Below, piece after piece: positions 24,446 to 33,643 of a stretch of 64,000 nt of DNA. The notes under the pieces were generated by a model. The model had not been told where the DNA came from and ran no database searches. It worked only from the letters and a program-made list of their open reading frames with translations. The stretch covers positions 1,178,001 through 1,242,000 of the forward strand of contig OZ007034.1 of assembly GCA_963931635.1 (NCBI GenBank). The letters are read 5' to 3'. The translations under genes and the position numbers were made by a program. Each line of letters opens with the position of its first letter. Within the stretch, counting starts at the first letter, position 1. The DNA is from Caccoplasma sp905210875 (GTDB lineage Bacteria; Bacteroidota; Bacteroidia; Bacteroidales; UBA11471).

Positions 24446-25933
24446 TTATTCACAGATTATTCTTTTTTCGCTGGAAACCGATATACCCCCGTTCCTTTCT
24501 GTGGAGTCTTTGATGGCCGTCGTTATTAGATCGCCCAGCAGGTGTGGTGTATCGGTGCGTTGCAGGCATCGGGAGAGTGGTGTCATGCTGTCGCCACCAT
24601 TTGCCACAAAATCGGTGGTGGCGATGTGATAACGGCGCCATAGTCGCACCCTCTTCCCGCCGATGGTGAGGAGCTTTGCCTTTTTATCGGGGGAGACGAC
24701 GAGACGCACTTCCCGGCTTACACCCTCTCCGCCCCGGGCGGCGATGATGTCGAAGAGCCGTCGCACCTCTCTCCCTCGCAGCGTAAGGTAGCAGATGCGA
24801 TTCTCAAACGGGTAGCAGGCCATGATGTCTCCACGGGTGATAGGCCCCTGTTCGATGTCGCGGCGTATGGCTCCCATGTTTATGAGGGCGAAGTCGCAAC
24901 GGCGGTTTTCTTTGTGGGCATGGGCTGCAAGCACGTCGGCGGTAAAGTCGGAGAGGGCACTTTGCGGCCGCTCTATCTTCATGCGGTGGAGGGCTCTCCC
25001 CACGACGGTGCCTGTTGTCTTTTCAAGCGGTTGCCTGAATGTGTCGATGAGGGCCTTTGTTTCCAGGCAGGCCAGGCTGTCGTATCGGGCTGTCAGAGGT
25101 ATGGTATAGCCGTCGAGCCGGCCCCGGTCGTAGCTTACGACTCCGAGGTGCAGGCCTTTCTCGCCGGTCTGTACGATACACACCGGGTTGTCTTGTCCGG
25201 CGATGTTCAGGCTCTTTGTCAGCAGGGTGTGCGAGTGTCCGCCGACGATGAGGTCGATGTCGTTGCTCTGTCGGGCCAGAAGGGTGTCCTGCTCGATGCC
25301 CATGTGCGAGAGGACGATGATGAGTTCGGCTCCGCACTTCCGTAGACTGTCAGCGGTGTGTAGAGCAGCCGCGATGCCGTCGCGGCAGACGATACCCGCT
25401 ATCTTCTCGGCATCGACCATTGATTGCAGGTCTACCCCTACACCGAGAATACCTGTCTTCACCCCGCCAATCTCTTTGATGATACCGGCCTTGAAGAGTC
25501 CGTCGAGCGGGGTGCCGCTCACGTCGTAGTTGCAGTTGACAATCTCGGGCCGGGCCTTCCGGTAGAGGCTAGCCAGGGCCTCTGTGCCATTGTCGAACTC
25601 ATGGTTGCCTGGCGTGATGACGTCGTAGCCCAGTCGGTTGATGAGGGCCATGTCGGCCTGGCCGTGATACATGGTGAAGTAGGGGGTTCCCTGCACGGCG
25701 TCTCCGGCATCGACCAGCAGTATGGCTTTCCCGCTGCGTCGCAGGCTGTCGATGACGGCTTCCCGGCGCAGAAAGCCACCGGTGGCATCAGTGGTATCGT
25801 CCGGGAGAGGGTCTATCTGACTGTGTATGTCGTTGGTGTGGACGATGAGCAGCCCTTTTTCCTGAGCTTGCGTTTCGGCGCACCAAGTAGAGAGGAGCAG
25901 AAGCAGATAGAGCGGTATCCGGAGCAGATGCAT
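24446..25933 (-). CDS. 5'-nucleotidase/2',3'-cyclic phosphodiesterase (UshA-like), secreted
   Basis: A 495-residue protein starting at MHLLRIPLYLLLLL (ATG at 25931-25933), chosen because it gives a proper signal peptide; upstream in-frame codons do not. The N-terminal metallophosphatase domain shows HTNDIHSQ, DAGDAVQG, GNHEFDNG, LSHMG and GGHSHTLL, the five two-metal blocks, all intact. The C-terminal 5'-nucleotidase domain (about 330-495) contains NMGAIRRDIEQGPI and TTDFVANGGDSM for base stacking. It would release nucleosides and phosphate from nucleotides in the periplasm or outside. It is read together with the GH3 fusion, an apparent salvage pair for cell-wall and nucleotide material. Confidence 0.92.
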   Translation of the reverse strand: MHLLRIPLYLLLLLSTWCAETQAQEKGLLIVHTNDIHSQIDPLPDDTTDATGGFLRREAVIDSLRRSGKAILLVDAGDAVQGTPYFTMYHGQADMALINRLGYDVITPGNHEFDNGTEALASLYRKARPEIVNCNYDVSGTPLDGLFKAGIIKEIGGVKTGILGVGVDLQSMVDAEKIAGIVCRDGIAAALHTADSLRKCGAELIIVLSHMGIEQDTLLARQSNDIDLIVGGHSHTLLTKSLNIAGQDNPVCIVQTGEKGLHLGVVSYDRGRLDGYTIPLTARYDSLACLETKALIDTFRQPLEKTTGTVVGRALHRMKIERPQSALSDFTADVLAAHAHKENRRCDFALINMGAIRRDIEQGPITRGDIMACYPFENRICYLTLRGREVRRLFDIIAARGGEGVSREVRLVVSPDKKAKLLTIGGKRVRLWRRYHIATTDFVANGGDSMTPLSRCLQRTDTPHLLGDLITTAIKDSTERNGGISVSSEKRIICE

Positions 25934-26085
25934 AAATTCAGAGCTGTATAAAATATATAGACGAAAATACGAAACTTTGTCCCGCCTGAGCGGACCTTCG
26001 CGATAATTAACATTTATTAGTTGCCAAGAGTTTGGTAGGAATAGCCTCTCGCTGCCTCTGCAACGTGCAAAAAAGCACACATTCA

Positions 26086-26117
26086 TTTGGTTATGCCATA
26101 AAAATTTTGTTACTTTG
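26086..26117 (+). promoter_or_regulatory. Promoter of rplS
   Basis: TTTG (26086-26089), 20 bases, then TTACTTTG (26110-26117), one mismatch from TAnnTTTG, leaving a leader of about 80 bases. Confidence 0.6.
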
Positions 26118-26202
26118 CCCCGCTTTTCGTAATCTCTGGCAGGGAAGAGTGTTACCTGTTTATATTACGTTTCAATACAAACATTTTAAATAGCTATTAA
26201 AA

Positions 26203-26550
26203 ATGGACTTGATCAAAGTTGCAGAAGAGGCTTTTGCTACGGGCAAACAACACCCCTCGTTCAAGAGCGGTGATACCGTAACGGTGGCCTACCGCATCAA
26301 AGAGGGTAACAAAGAGCGTATCCAACAGTATCGCGGTGTTGTTATCCGCATCTCGGGTTGCGGTGAGAAAAAGCGTTTTACAGTGCGCAAAATGTCGGAC
26401 AACGTGGGTGTAGAGCGTATCTTCCCCCTCGAATCGCCGTTTATCGACAGCATCACTGTAAATAAAGTGGGTAAAGTACGTCGCGCTAAATTGTACTATT
26501 TGCGCAGCCTTACCGGAAAGAAAGCCCGCATCAAAGAAAAAAGAGGATAA
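26203..26550 (+). CDS. rplS: 50S ribosomal protein L19
   Basis: A 115-residue ribosomal protein at the 30S/50S interface. The family pattern is complete: FKSGDTVTVAYRIKEGNKERIQQYRGVVI, the serine/arginine segment FTVRKMSDNVGVERIFPL, and the end VGKVRRAKLYYLRSLTGKKARIKEK. The length matches typical L19. It stands alone, not with rpsP/rimM/trmD as in Proteobacteria. It has its own promoter and a strong terminator. Confidence 0.98.
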   Translation: MDLIKVAEEAFATGKQHPSFKSGDTVTVAYRIKEGNKERIQQYRGVVIRISGCGEKKRFTVRKMSDNVGVERIFPLESPFIDSITVNKVGKVRRAKLYYLRSLTGKKARIKEKRG

Positions 26551-26573
26551 GGATTTCCTTGTATCTCTCTATA

Positions 26574-26612
26574 CAGAGCCCCGTCTTTCAGAAGCACGGG
26601 GCTCTGTGTTTT
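26574..26612 (+). terminator. Terminator after rplS
   Basis: CAGAGCCCCGT (26574-26584) pairs with ACGGGGCTCTG (26596-26606), then TGTTTTT. Confidence 0.9.
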
Positions 26613-26702
26613 TGGTGCCTATCCCATATTTTTGGGGGGCTCCATGCCCAATGAGGTGTACCCGATTCCGGTGCGCAGGTTTCTCTCCGAGGTCGAAAAG
26701 AA

Positions 26703-26738
26703 ACGAGCAGCGGTCGCCGTATGGCGACCGCTGCTCGT
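26703..26738 (-). terminator. Terminator after the DUF5723 gene
   Basis: A perfect 16-base stem ACGAGCAGCGGTCGCC (26703-26718) with its complement at 26723-26738 and a four-base loop; on the minus strand TTTCTTTT follows, 18 bases after the stop codon at 26756. Confidence 0.85.
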
Positions 26739-26755
26739 TATGAATGGAAAGATTT

Positions 26756-28195
26756 TTACATGTTCTCGGGAACGCTGTTGTAAACTTTCTCTTTTTTCAG
26801 CCTGGGGTCCTTGCCCAAGGGAATGGAGAGGCCGAAGTTGATGTTTGCAGCCAATTCTCCAAGAGGAATGAAGTCGGGCGTTACCCGCATGGTCGATATG
26901 TCGGCACCGATAAAAAGTGGACCGAAGTTGAGAACGGCACCGAAAGAGTTGGCCAGGTTTGATACCGTTCCGTTAATCCCAAGCATAAACCATCTGAAAG
27001 GTTTGAGGTTGAGACTGCCCATGAGCGATGTGTGGGTATTGTTTTTGTAAAAGCGCGTGGTCGAGAGAAGGCCTACCGATATATGATTATGCAATAACTG
27101 ATATTCGGCTCCGAATGTGAGGGCAGGATTAAGCCATGTCGTGCGCTTCTTTGGGGCATCTCCTTCTCTAAATTCAATTAGAGCTTTGAGGTCGTCGGTC
27201 AGCTCGTCGACCTGGTCGTCGAAAACATTTTGAGATTGGCCGTTTTCGTCGGAATAGTCATCGCTGCCGATGCCGGTGAATCCATCGTAGATGACCTCGC
27301 CCTCAGGGGTAACACCTTTCAGGTTTTTGTTCCAGGAGATAAATCCTATATCGGTAATGGCCATGGAGACGATAAGGTTTTCGATGGGCGAGTAGGTAAC
27401 ACCCAGATCGATACCTGCACCGCCGCCGGCGAGGCCGAGGTTATTGGTGTTGAAATCTATGCCAGATATTTCTCCGGTTTCTTCGTCGATTTCAAGTTGG
27501 GCTCCGGCGCAAGACATGTCGACGACACCGTAGCTTTCGATTTTCCATTGTTCTTCGCTCATGGTGAGGGTCAGCCGTTCAAAGTGAGCGTCGGCCTGGG
27601 CACCGCCGAGCAAGGCTTTCAGTTTGGCGCCCACTGTCCATTGGTCGTTGATGTGGTGGGCATGCCCTAATGCGATTTCTACATAAGCGTCGGCGTAGGC
27701 CGATATATCTTTCAGGTCGTATTGGGTGACGGCACCTTCTTCACTTCCGTTTTTCAGGAAGCGGAAGAGGTCGCCCGGCAATGCCATGGATATGCTGCTG
27801 TGCAAGGAGATGTCGAACGAGTTGAAGCCGTTCCACTTGTGAAAACCGAAAGAGAGTATCGAAAGGCCAAGATCGGTGTTGAGCACGTTCCGGTTTTTCA
27901 ACTTTTTGTCAAATTCTTCGGCCGAGATAGACGGGCTGAGGAATGTGTTGAGTTTATTTCCCTCGGAAGGATAGATAAAAGTGGTATAGTTCAAATCCGA
28001 ACTTACACTCATCGATATATTACCCATTGCAGGTAAAGTAAAATATCCTCTTTCGGGTACCAATGCCGGGTTGAGTTGATGGCGCAACGGCGCACGTTCG
28101 AGGAAGTAGGCATTGCTCAATGGCTGTGCCGCTATTGTCGGAGTAATAATGCAGAGCAGAATGGCTGCCCAAATGTATTTTATATATGATTTCAT
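26756..28195 (-). CDS. DUF5723-like outer-membrane barrel protein
   Basis: A 479-residue protein with a signal peptide (about 1-23, ending TIAAQP) and many alternating beta strands typical of outer-membrane barrels. The N-terminal RAPLRHQLNPALVPERGYFTLP matches my memory of the DUF5723 family in Bacteroidetes (NPAL-type start of PorV/FadL-like barrels). An acidic, low-complexity stretch (about 305-340, SDDYSDENGQSQNVFDD) is probably an exposed loop. It is read after the large lipoprotein gene (24-base gap), so the two probably work together at the outer membrane. The cargo is unknown. Confidence 0.8.
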   Translation of the reverse strand: MKSYIKYIWAAILLCIITPTIAAQPLSNAYFLERAPLRHQLNPALVPERGYFTLPAMGNISMSVSSDLNYTTFIYPSEGNKLNTFLSPSISAEEFDKKLKNRNVLNTDLGLSILSFGFHKWNGFNSFDISLHSSISMALPGDLFRFLKNGSEEGAVTQYDLKDISAYADAYVEIALGHAHHINDQWTVGAKLKALLGGAQADAHFERLTLTMSEEQWKIESYGVVDMSCAGAQLEIDEETGEISGIDFNTNNLGLAGGGAGIDLGVTYSPIENLIVSMAITDIGFISWNKNLKGVTPEGEVIYDGFTGIGSDDYSDENGQSQNVFDDQVDELTDDLKALIEFREGDAPKKRTTWLNPALTFGAEYQLLHNHISVGLLSTTRFYKNNTHTSLMGSLNLKPFRWFMLGINGTVSNLANSFGAVLNFGPLFIGADISTMRVTPDFIPLGELAANINFGLSIPLGKDPRLKKEKVYNSVPENM

Positions 28196-28219
28196 AAGAT
28201 TTTATCGGGTTATATCGGT

Positions 28220-30205
28220 TTATAAAGAATCCAAGTCCATACTTATTTGGGCAACTCTGGCACTGAGTTTCATTTGCAGGTATTGAGTGCTGCGAAGGGC
28301 TCCGCTTTGCAGTCCTTCGGCCAGGTCTCCTGCCACATTGTATTGCAGATGGGTAAGCGACTTTAAGGCATCTTTTTCTTTCTCGGTGAGCCGTATGATG
28401 ATTTTTCCGGTCGAAGCTGTCGGGTCGACGAGGCTTAAATCGGTAGTGCCGGCAATGATTCCTTTTCCGTTCTGGTCGGCGTCGAGAACTTCGAGCCCGA
28501 TGTTTTTGAGAATACGGAAGTATTTGGTATTCTCTGCATCGTCGTTGGTGAGTTTCTCGTCGGCCGGCAGATTGTGGTATTCCTGGGCTGATATCTCTTG
28601 AAGCGGTGAAAGAGTAAATTCCAGATTGAGGGGCAGGGTGGTTGTGTAGTTGGCGATGATCGATGCCTCTTTCATGGTAACATCTTTGAAAATATCGTCG
28701 ATGCCACCCTCTATTTCTGAAAAATTGATGGAGAAATTCTCTCCGAATTCCAAAGGAACGGTGATGTCACAGTTGGCATGAACGAGGCTGCTCTGGTCGT
28801 TGAGTAGTGCGATGTGAGCGGTCGTATTGTCGGTTTGGGCCGAGAGTGAAGCTTCGAGGGCAGAGGGTATTTGAGCGTCGAGCAGTGCGGGCAGGTCGCC
28901 TTGCACCCAAGTGTAGAGGGTGTCGTTGAACCAGAACGTCTGTTTCTCGGCATCGACCCAGTCGGTCGTCGGGGCCTTTTGTGAGATGAAGATGTGATTT
29001 TCCTGCGGAGTCAGGGTCTGGTTGGCTCTGTCGTAGGTGGCCTCTTCGATGTAGATGGTGTCGATGGTCACGGGGGTTGCGGTAAGGCTTTCGCCCTTAT
29101 CGTTTTTAGGGGTGATGGCGATAGATGCTTTTACCGGGATGCCCATGGGATTGGAGGCGCTGAATCTGATGAAGGGATTGGTCAAGTCGAGATTGATATC
29201 GTTTCCTTCCAGAAAATCGGGCATGGAACCCAACTCTATGGAGAAGGATTCTTGTGCCGATGCATCTATGATACCGGAGAGACGGGTAATTTCGAGTTCT
29301 TCGATGGCAAAGTCGGTACGAACCTGCGGCTGTTGTGCAAGGGTGGTTCCGGGGCCGTTTAGGTATACATCGATTGTTGCGTTTCCGTCGAGGGTAAACC
29401 GATTGTTGAGAATGTTGAGAATGTTTTCGCCATTTTCGGGAATGAGTTCAAAATTGTTAGAACCGTCGGGCTGTATCTCGCCGCCGCACAATCCGTAGAT
29501 GTCAAGTGTAATGGAAAATATTCCGTTTTCGGCTTTTTTGTGTGGAATGGTGAGTTTGTGGTCTTTGACGTATAGAGGGTTTCCGTTATCATCGGTGTCG
29601 GTCAGGGTGGCATCGCCGATATTGCCCGATGCCGAGAGAATCAACATCTCGGGAAATGCTATCTCCATATCCGATAGTGAGAGTGTGTAGTCGGCCGGAC
29701 CTTGTGTGGCAAAGAGTTCAGTAGTGAAAGTGAGTACGGCTTGTTTGGGAGCATCGAACATGATGGTGTCGATGCGTTTTATATCTTCCGACACAATGAG
29801 GTTCGACGGGTCGACGGGTACATCGGCTGCCAGGGTAAGTGGAATGGCGGCGTTGTAGTAGATACCTGCATCGACGGCTCCGACTATTTCGTCGGGCAGG
29901 TCAATCGCTGTGGGTTCTATGGCGGGGGTAAGACCGTTGCTGGGGCCGATGACGACAGTCCTCATTGCGGCAAATTCCGTCGAGGGACTGGTTGTCTCGG
30001 AGATGTAATAAACGCTATCCCCGTTGATTTTCAGGTTGTCGTCGGTGCTGATGAGTTTCGATAACATGAATTTGTCGGTTTCGCCGATGGGAATCGATAT
30101 TCCGTTTTCGGCAATCGTTACATTCATGTCGATTTCCTTGTCGTAATCTTTATCTACGCAACCGGTAAAGAAGACAAGTAAACAGGGGATTAGAAGCTTT
30201 TTCAT
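28220..30205 (-). CDS. Large lipoprotein of unknown function
   Basis: A 661-residue lipoprotein: the signal peptide ends FFTGC with Cys16 as the lipidation site, followed by an acidic start VDKDYDKEIDMNVTI. The mature part is nearly all beta-strand-like and appears to hold several immunoglobulin-like or jelly-roll units, with repeated segments such as IPLTLAADVPVDPSN and DITVPLEFGENFSINFSEIEGG. No catalytic motif is visible. It is the first gene of a two-gene unit with the DUF5723-like barrel, a pairing I recall from related genomes. A structural or binding role on the cell surface is likely but not shown. Confidence 0.75.
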   Translation of the reverse strand: MKKLLIPCLLVFFTGCVDKDYDKEIDMNVTIAENGISIPIGETDKFMLSKLISTDDNLKINGDSVYYISETTSPSTEFAAMRTVVIGPSNGLTPAIEPTAIDLPDEIVGAVDAGIYYNAAIPLTLAADVPVDPSNLIVSEDIKRIDTIMFDAPKQAVLTFTTELFATQGPADYTLSLSDMEIAFPEMLILSASGNIGDATLTDTDDNGNPLYVKDHKLTIPHKKAENGIFSITLDIYGLCGGEIQPDGSNNFELIPENGENILNILNNRFTLDGNATIDVYLNGPGTTLAQQPQVRTDFAIEELEITRLSGIIDASAQESFSIELGSMPDFLEGNDINLDLTNPFIRFSASNPMGIPVKASIAITPKNDKGESLTATPVTIDTIYIEEATYDRANQTLTPQENHIFISQKAPTTDWVDAEKQTFWFNDTLYTWVQGDLPALLDAQIPSALEASLSAQTDNTTAHIALLNDQSSLVHANCDITVPLEFGENFSINFSEIEGGIDDIFKDVTMKEASIIANYTTTLPLNLEFTLSPLQEISAQEYHNLPADEKLTNDDAENTKYFRILKNIGLEVLDADQNGKGIIAGTTDLSLVDPTASTGKIIIRLTEKEKDALKSLTHLQYNVAGDLAEGLQSGALRSTQYLQMKLSARVAQISMDLDSL

Positions 30206-30346
30206 AGCCTGGAAATGTGTACCTTGTTTTTTTGTTTAAAAATCAATCAATTAAATCTTTTGCAAAGAAAATGCTATTTTCTTTTATGAACAGAAAATTT
30301 AATACATGAATTCCATTTATTAACATCTTTTATATATTTAGAAATA

Positions 30347-30387
30347 AAATGGTCTACCGCTTGTTAGACATAGGCGGTAGACCATTT
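30347..30387 (-). terminator. Terminator after the 169-residue membrane protein gene
   Basis: A perfect stem AAATGGTCTACCGC (30347-30360) with GCGGTAGACCATTT (30374-30387), followed on the minus strand by TATTTCT, 15 bases after the stop at 30403. Confidence 0.75.
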
Positions 30388-30402
30388 GTTGAAAAATTTT
30401 TT

Positions 30403-30912
30403 TTAAAAGATTTGTGCTGCCAATGCTTCGGCCTCATTATCGTGATATTGTTGGGCTTCTCCGACGGCCTGATATTCAAACGGGACAAATTCCATAATCT
30501 GTGCCGTAGCGTATTGTTTGTCGCTGCTGATATAGATGTCGAGTCGTATGTCGGACGATTTGTTGTCGCCTCTTTTTATGTTTTTCAGTTGCTCGAAGTT
30601 CTTTTCTTCGAGAATGTTCTGTACACGTTTCATCTCGCTTTTATTGAAGGTAAGGCGGTGCAACGAAACCTTTTTGCCGCTTTCCCTGCAATAACAGACT
30701 TTCTTGCCCATGAAAAGTTTGATAAGCCCGAAGATACCCAGGGCCACACCGAGCATAAAGAGACTCATGCTCAAAACAGAATTCCCGTTGGTGAGTGAGC
30801 CGGCGTAGAAGGCTGCGGCTGCGGCGATGACAACGATGATGCCTGTTGTGGAAAGGTTGTTTTTGGAAGTAATATAAGGGTTCTTATTGTTTTGTTTTTG
30901 AGTGGTTTCCAT
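30403..30912 (-). CDS. Small two-span membrane protein, unknown
   Basis: A 169-residue protein. A polar N-terminus (METTQKQNNKNP) is followed by two membrane segments (about 23-42 and 47-67), then a soluble C-terminal domain of about 100 residues beginning GKKVCYCRESGKKVSLHRL. The CYC pair just after the membrane and the conserved-looking FNKSEMKRVQNILEEKNF helix are the only marked features. No family is recognised. It has its own terminator. A monocistronic role in the inner membrane is all that can be said. Confidence 0.7.
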   Translation of the reverse strand: METTQKQNNKNPYITSKNNLSTTGIIVVIAAAAAFYAGSLTNGNSVLSMSLFMLGVALGIFGLIKLFMGKKVCYCRESGKKVSLHRLTFNKSEMKRVQNILEEKNFEQLKNIKRGDNKSSDIRLDIYISSDKQYATAQIMEFVPFEYQAVGEAQQYHDNEAEALAAQIF

Positions 30913-31053
30913 AGGAGATATGTTTTTTGTTGTGTGAAATGATTGTGGTAAGATATAAATACAAGGTAGGCCGGAGAGCGTATGGGCTTTCCGTCTACGG
31001 GGTCTGCCCGTTGGCGAGCGGGCAGTGATTATCGTGAATAAGAAAAGGTGGGG

Positions 31054-31482
31054 CTACATCAACATTCGGCAGAGCATGTAGAAGAAGTAACCGTCGCTGT
31101 GCAGCAAGCTCTGCCGGGTGGCCTGTTGGGCCTCTATGGCTTTGTTGAATGTATGGAACAGTCGGATATGGCGCTGTTGCAATCCGGCCGGAGAGGATGT
31201 TTGTTGCCGGCTTTCGCCGTTACAGGGGTGGAGCGTCGGGTTTTGTTGCAGGAGGCAGGGCTGGGTATCGCCTGCGAGGTATATGGAGCAGGTGTGCTTT
31301 TCTTTTGAAACCCCGTTGTCGAAGTTGTCGGCAAGGACGGTTGTCTCCGGCCTCTCGGTGCCGTAGGACATAAGGGTCTCCTTCGCTCCTGCTCGGGGGG
31401 CGAAAAGGGCTATGAGCAGGGCGGCAAGCAGGCAACCGAGCGATAGCCTGCGGCCGAGCGTTTTCTTGGAGGTAGCCAGCAT
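31054..31482 (-). CDS. Small secreted or anchored protein coupled to ABC exporter
   Basis: A 142-residue protein with a basic N-terminus and one hydrophobic segment ending in APRAGA, which could be a signal peptide or anchor. The rest has no recognised domain and contains four cysteines. Its ATG shares a base with the stop of the ABC exporter gene (TGATG at 31482), so translation is coupled. It could be a partner of the exporter or a poorly conserved envelope protein. Real coding is supported by the coupling and the signal-like N-terminus, but not by homology. Confidence 0.5.
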   Translation of the reverse strand: MLATSKKTLGRRLSLGCLLAALLIALFAPRAGAKETLMSYGTERPETTVLADNFDNGVSKEKHTCSIYLAGDTQPCLLQQNPTLHPCNGESRQQTSSPAGLQQRHIRLFHTFNKAIEAQQATRQSLLHSDGYFFYMLCRMLM

Positions 31483-33308
31483 CAGAATTGTTGCATGTCG
31501 ACCAGGTGCTTGTAGTATCCGTTGAGGGCAATCAGTTCGTCGTGGCGGCCCGACTCAACGATATGTCCCTCCTGCATGACGCAGATGAGGTCGGCATCCT
31601 TGATGGTCGACAGCCGGTGGGCGATGACAAGTGTGGTGCGGTTTTTCATCAGGTTTTCGAGAGCCTCCTGTACCAGTCGCTCCGACTCGGTGTCGAGCGC
31701 CGAGGTGGCCTCGTCGAGAATGAGTATCGGCGGGTTTTTGAGAATGGCCCGTGCTATGCTCACGCGTTGTCGCTGACCGCCCGAGAGGCGACAGCCGCGG
31801 TCGCCGATGGGGGTGTCGTAGCCTTGTTCGGTGGCCATGATGAAGTCGTGTGCGTTGGCTATGCGTGCGGCCTCTTCGACCTGCTCCTGTGTGGCGTCGG
31901 TTACGCCGAAAGTAATGTTGTTGTAGAAGGTGTCGTTGAAAAGAATGGCTTCCTGGTTGACGTTGCCCATCATGGCGCGCAGGTCATAGACCTTCATGTC
32001 TTTGATGTTGACCCCGTCGATGAAGATGCCTCCCTTGTTTACGTCGTAGAAGCGGGGCAACAGGTCGGCCATGGTCGACTTGCCCGAGCCCGACTGGCCT
32101 ACGAGGGCAACCGTCTGACCCTTCTTGATGGTGAGGTTCACCCCTTTTATAACCCAATCTTCGTTGTATTTGAACCACACGCCGCGGTATTCGATGGCGT
32201 GGTTCAGAGCCACGTCGGTTACCGGTTTTTCGGGGTTCTTTATGGGGTTTTCGGTCGAGAGTATCTTGTCGACGCGCTCCATGGCAGCCAGGCCTCGCTG
32301 TATGGTATAGGCTGCTTTGGTCAGGTCTTTGGCCGGGTTGATGATGCTGTAAAAGATAATCAGGTAGTAGATAAACTCTCCGGCGTTGATGACGCTGTTG
32401 CCTTTCAAGATGAGTGCGCCGCCAAACCACAGCACGATGGCGATGGTGGTGGTGCCCAGAAATTCGCTCATCGGGTGGGCGAGAGCTTGCCGGCGGCCTA
32501 TGCGGTTGGTCGTGCGGTAAAATTTGTCGTTGATGTTGGCAAAACGCTGGCTGATGCGGTTTTCGGCATTGAAAGCCTTGATGATGCGCAGTCCGCCGAG
32601 AGTCTCTTCAATCTGGGCCATTATGCTGCCCCACTGCTGTTGGGCATCGAGCGATTTCCGTTTCAGCGATTTCCCCACGCGCCCCATGATATAGCCGGCC
32701 AGCGGCAGCAGTACCAGCACGAAGAGGGTGAGCTGCCAACTGAGAATAAACATGGTGGTGAGGTAGCTGATGATCATGATGGGGTTCTTGAAGAGCATGT
32801 CGAGAGAGGTCATGATGGAGTTCTCGACCTCGGCCACGTCGCCGGTCATACGCGACATGATGTCGCCCTTGCGCTCGGTGGTGAAAAATCCGATGGGCAG
32901 GCTCACCACCTTGCGGTACACGAAGTTGCGTATGTCGCGTACTACGCCGCCGCGCAGCGGTATGATGCAGGCCGAACTCAGGAAGCTGGTCATGGTCTTG
33001 GCAAAGGTCATCACGATGAGCCATACGCCCAGTAGCATGAGGGTCCAAATGGCGCCGTGGGTCTTGATTTGTTCCGATACAAACCAGTAGAAGTTGTTGA
33101 TGAGTATGTCTTTCAGGTCACCCTCGCTCCAAGGAATAAAGGTATAAGAGGCCTCACTCGTCTTGAAAAGAATTTCCAGAATAGGAATGATGAGCATGAA
33201 GGAGAAGATGCTCAGCAATGTCGAGAGGAGGTTGAAGAAGATATTGAGAATCAGATACCGTTTATAGGGAGGAACAAACCGTAAGAGAAGTTTAAACAGG
33301 TCTTTCAT
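31482..33308 (-). CDS. MsbA-like ABC exporter (fused membrane and ATPase domains)
   Basis: A 608-residue half-transporter starting at MKDLFKLLLRFVPPYK (ATG at 33306-33308). Six membrane segments span about 15-325, with a long coupling region ERKGDIMSRMTGDVAEVENSI. The ATPase domain has Walker A GQSGSGKST, the signature LSGGQRQRVS, Walker B ILILDEATSALD and a switch His in IAHRLST. The layout matches lipid A flippase MsbA and multidrug exporters of Bacteroidetes; which substrate it moves is not decidable from sequence. It works as a homodimer. The following small gene is coupled to it. A promoter should lie in 33309-33350, but I see no clear consensus there. Confidence 0.93.
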   Translation of the reverse strand: MKDLFKLLLRFVPPYKRYLILNIFFNLLSTLLSIFSFMLIIPILEILFKTSEASYTFIPWSEGDLKDILINNFYWFVSEQIKTHGAIWTLMLLGVWLIVMTFAKTMTSFLSSACIIPLRGGVVRDIRNFVYRKVVSLPIGFFTTERKGDIMSRMTGDVAEVENSIMTSLDMLFKNPIMIISYLTTMFILSWQLTLFVLVLLPLAGYIMGRVGKSLKRKSLDAQQQWGSIMAQIEETLGGLRIIKAFNAENRISQRFANINDKFYRTTNRIGRRQALAHPMSEFLGTTTIAIVLWFGGALILKGNSVINAGEFIYYLIIFYSIINPAKDLTKAAYTIQRGLAAMERVDKILSTENPIKNPEKPVTDVALNHAIEYRGVWFKYNEDWVIKGVNLTIKKGQTVALVGQSGSGKSTMADLLPRFYDVNKGGIFIDGVNIKDMKVYDLRAMMGNVNQEAILFNDTFYNNITFGVTDATQEQVEEAARIANAHDFIMATEQGYDTPIGDRGCRLSGGQRQRVSIARAILKNPPILILDEATSALDTESERLVQEALENLMKNRTTLVIAHRLSTIKDADLICVMQEGHIVESGRHDELIALNGYYKHLVDMQQF

Positions 33309-33643
33309 AACGCCGGCGATGTTTTTTCGTTTGCGCGGCAAAGATACGATAAAATATGCAGGATAAAATTTTTTTGCATTTCTTTTCTCTCCTCTACGGT
33401 TCGATGTACCTTTGCACTCGTTTTTGAGAAGTATTGACGTATGGAAGAAAAACAGTCAAGATGGTATCATATTGATTTATTTTTTATAGGGATATATCGT
33501 CCGCTGTCATTTTGATTACTCCTGGTAGTCGTGTGTTACCGACTGTTAAATCGAAAGAAAAAGACGATTCCCTATTAAACCATTTATTTGCGAAGCTGTC
33601 AAAGCAACAAAATCGAAACGATATTTAAGAAATCAATAGCCAA
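33309..33643. other. Divergent intergenic region before the outer-membrane barrel gene
   Basis: This 335-base gap separates the exporter and barrel genes. It holds one full -7 match, TACCTTTG (33407-33414), on the plus strand. A short open frame of 24 codons (33441-33515, MEEKQSRWYHIDLF...) follows it and could be a leader peptide or chance. No repeat or RNA gene was recognised. Confidence 0.4.

Noticed and set aside
31004..31025. Hairpin CTGCCCG/CGGGCAG after the 142-residue gene as a terminator
   Set aside because: No T-run follows on the minus strand, so support is too weak to list.
31488..33035. Long plus-strand open frame (515 codons) opposite the ABC exporter
   Set aside because: It mirrors a strong ABC gene with all motifs on the minus strand; its own translation has no domain pattern. 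It is a by-product of codon bias.
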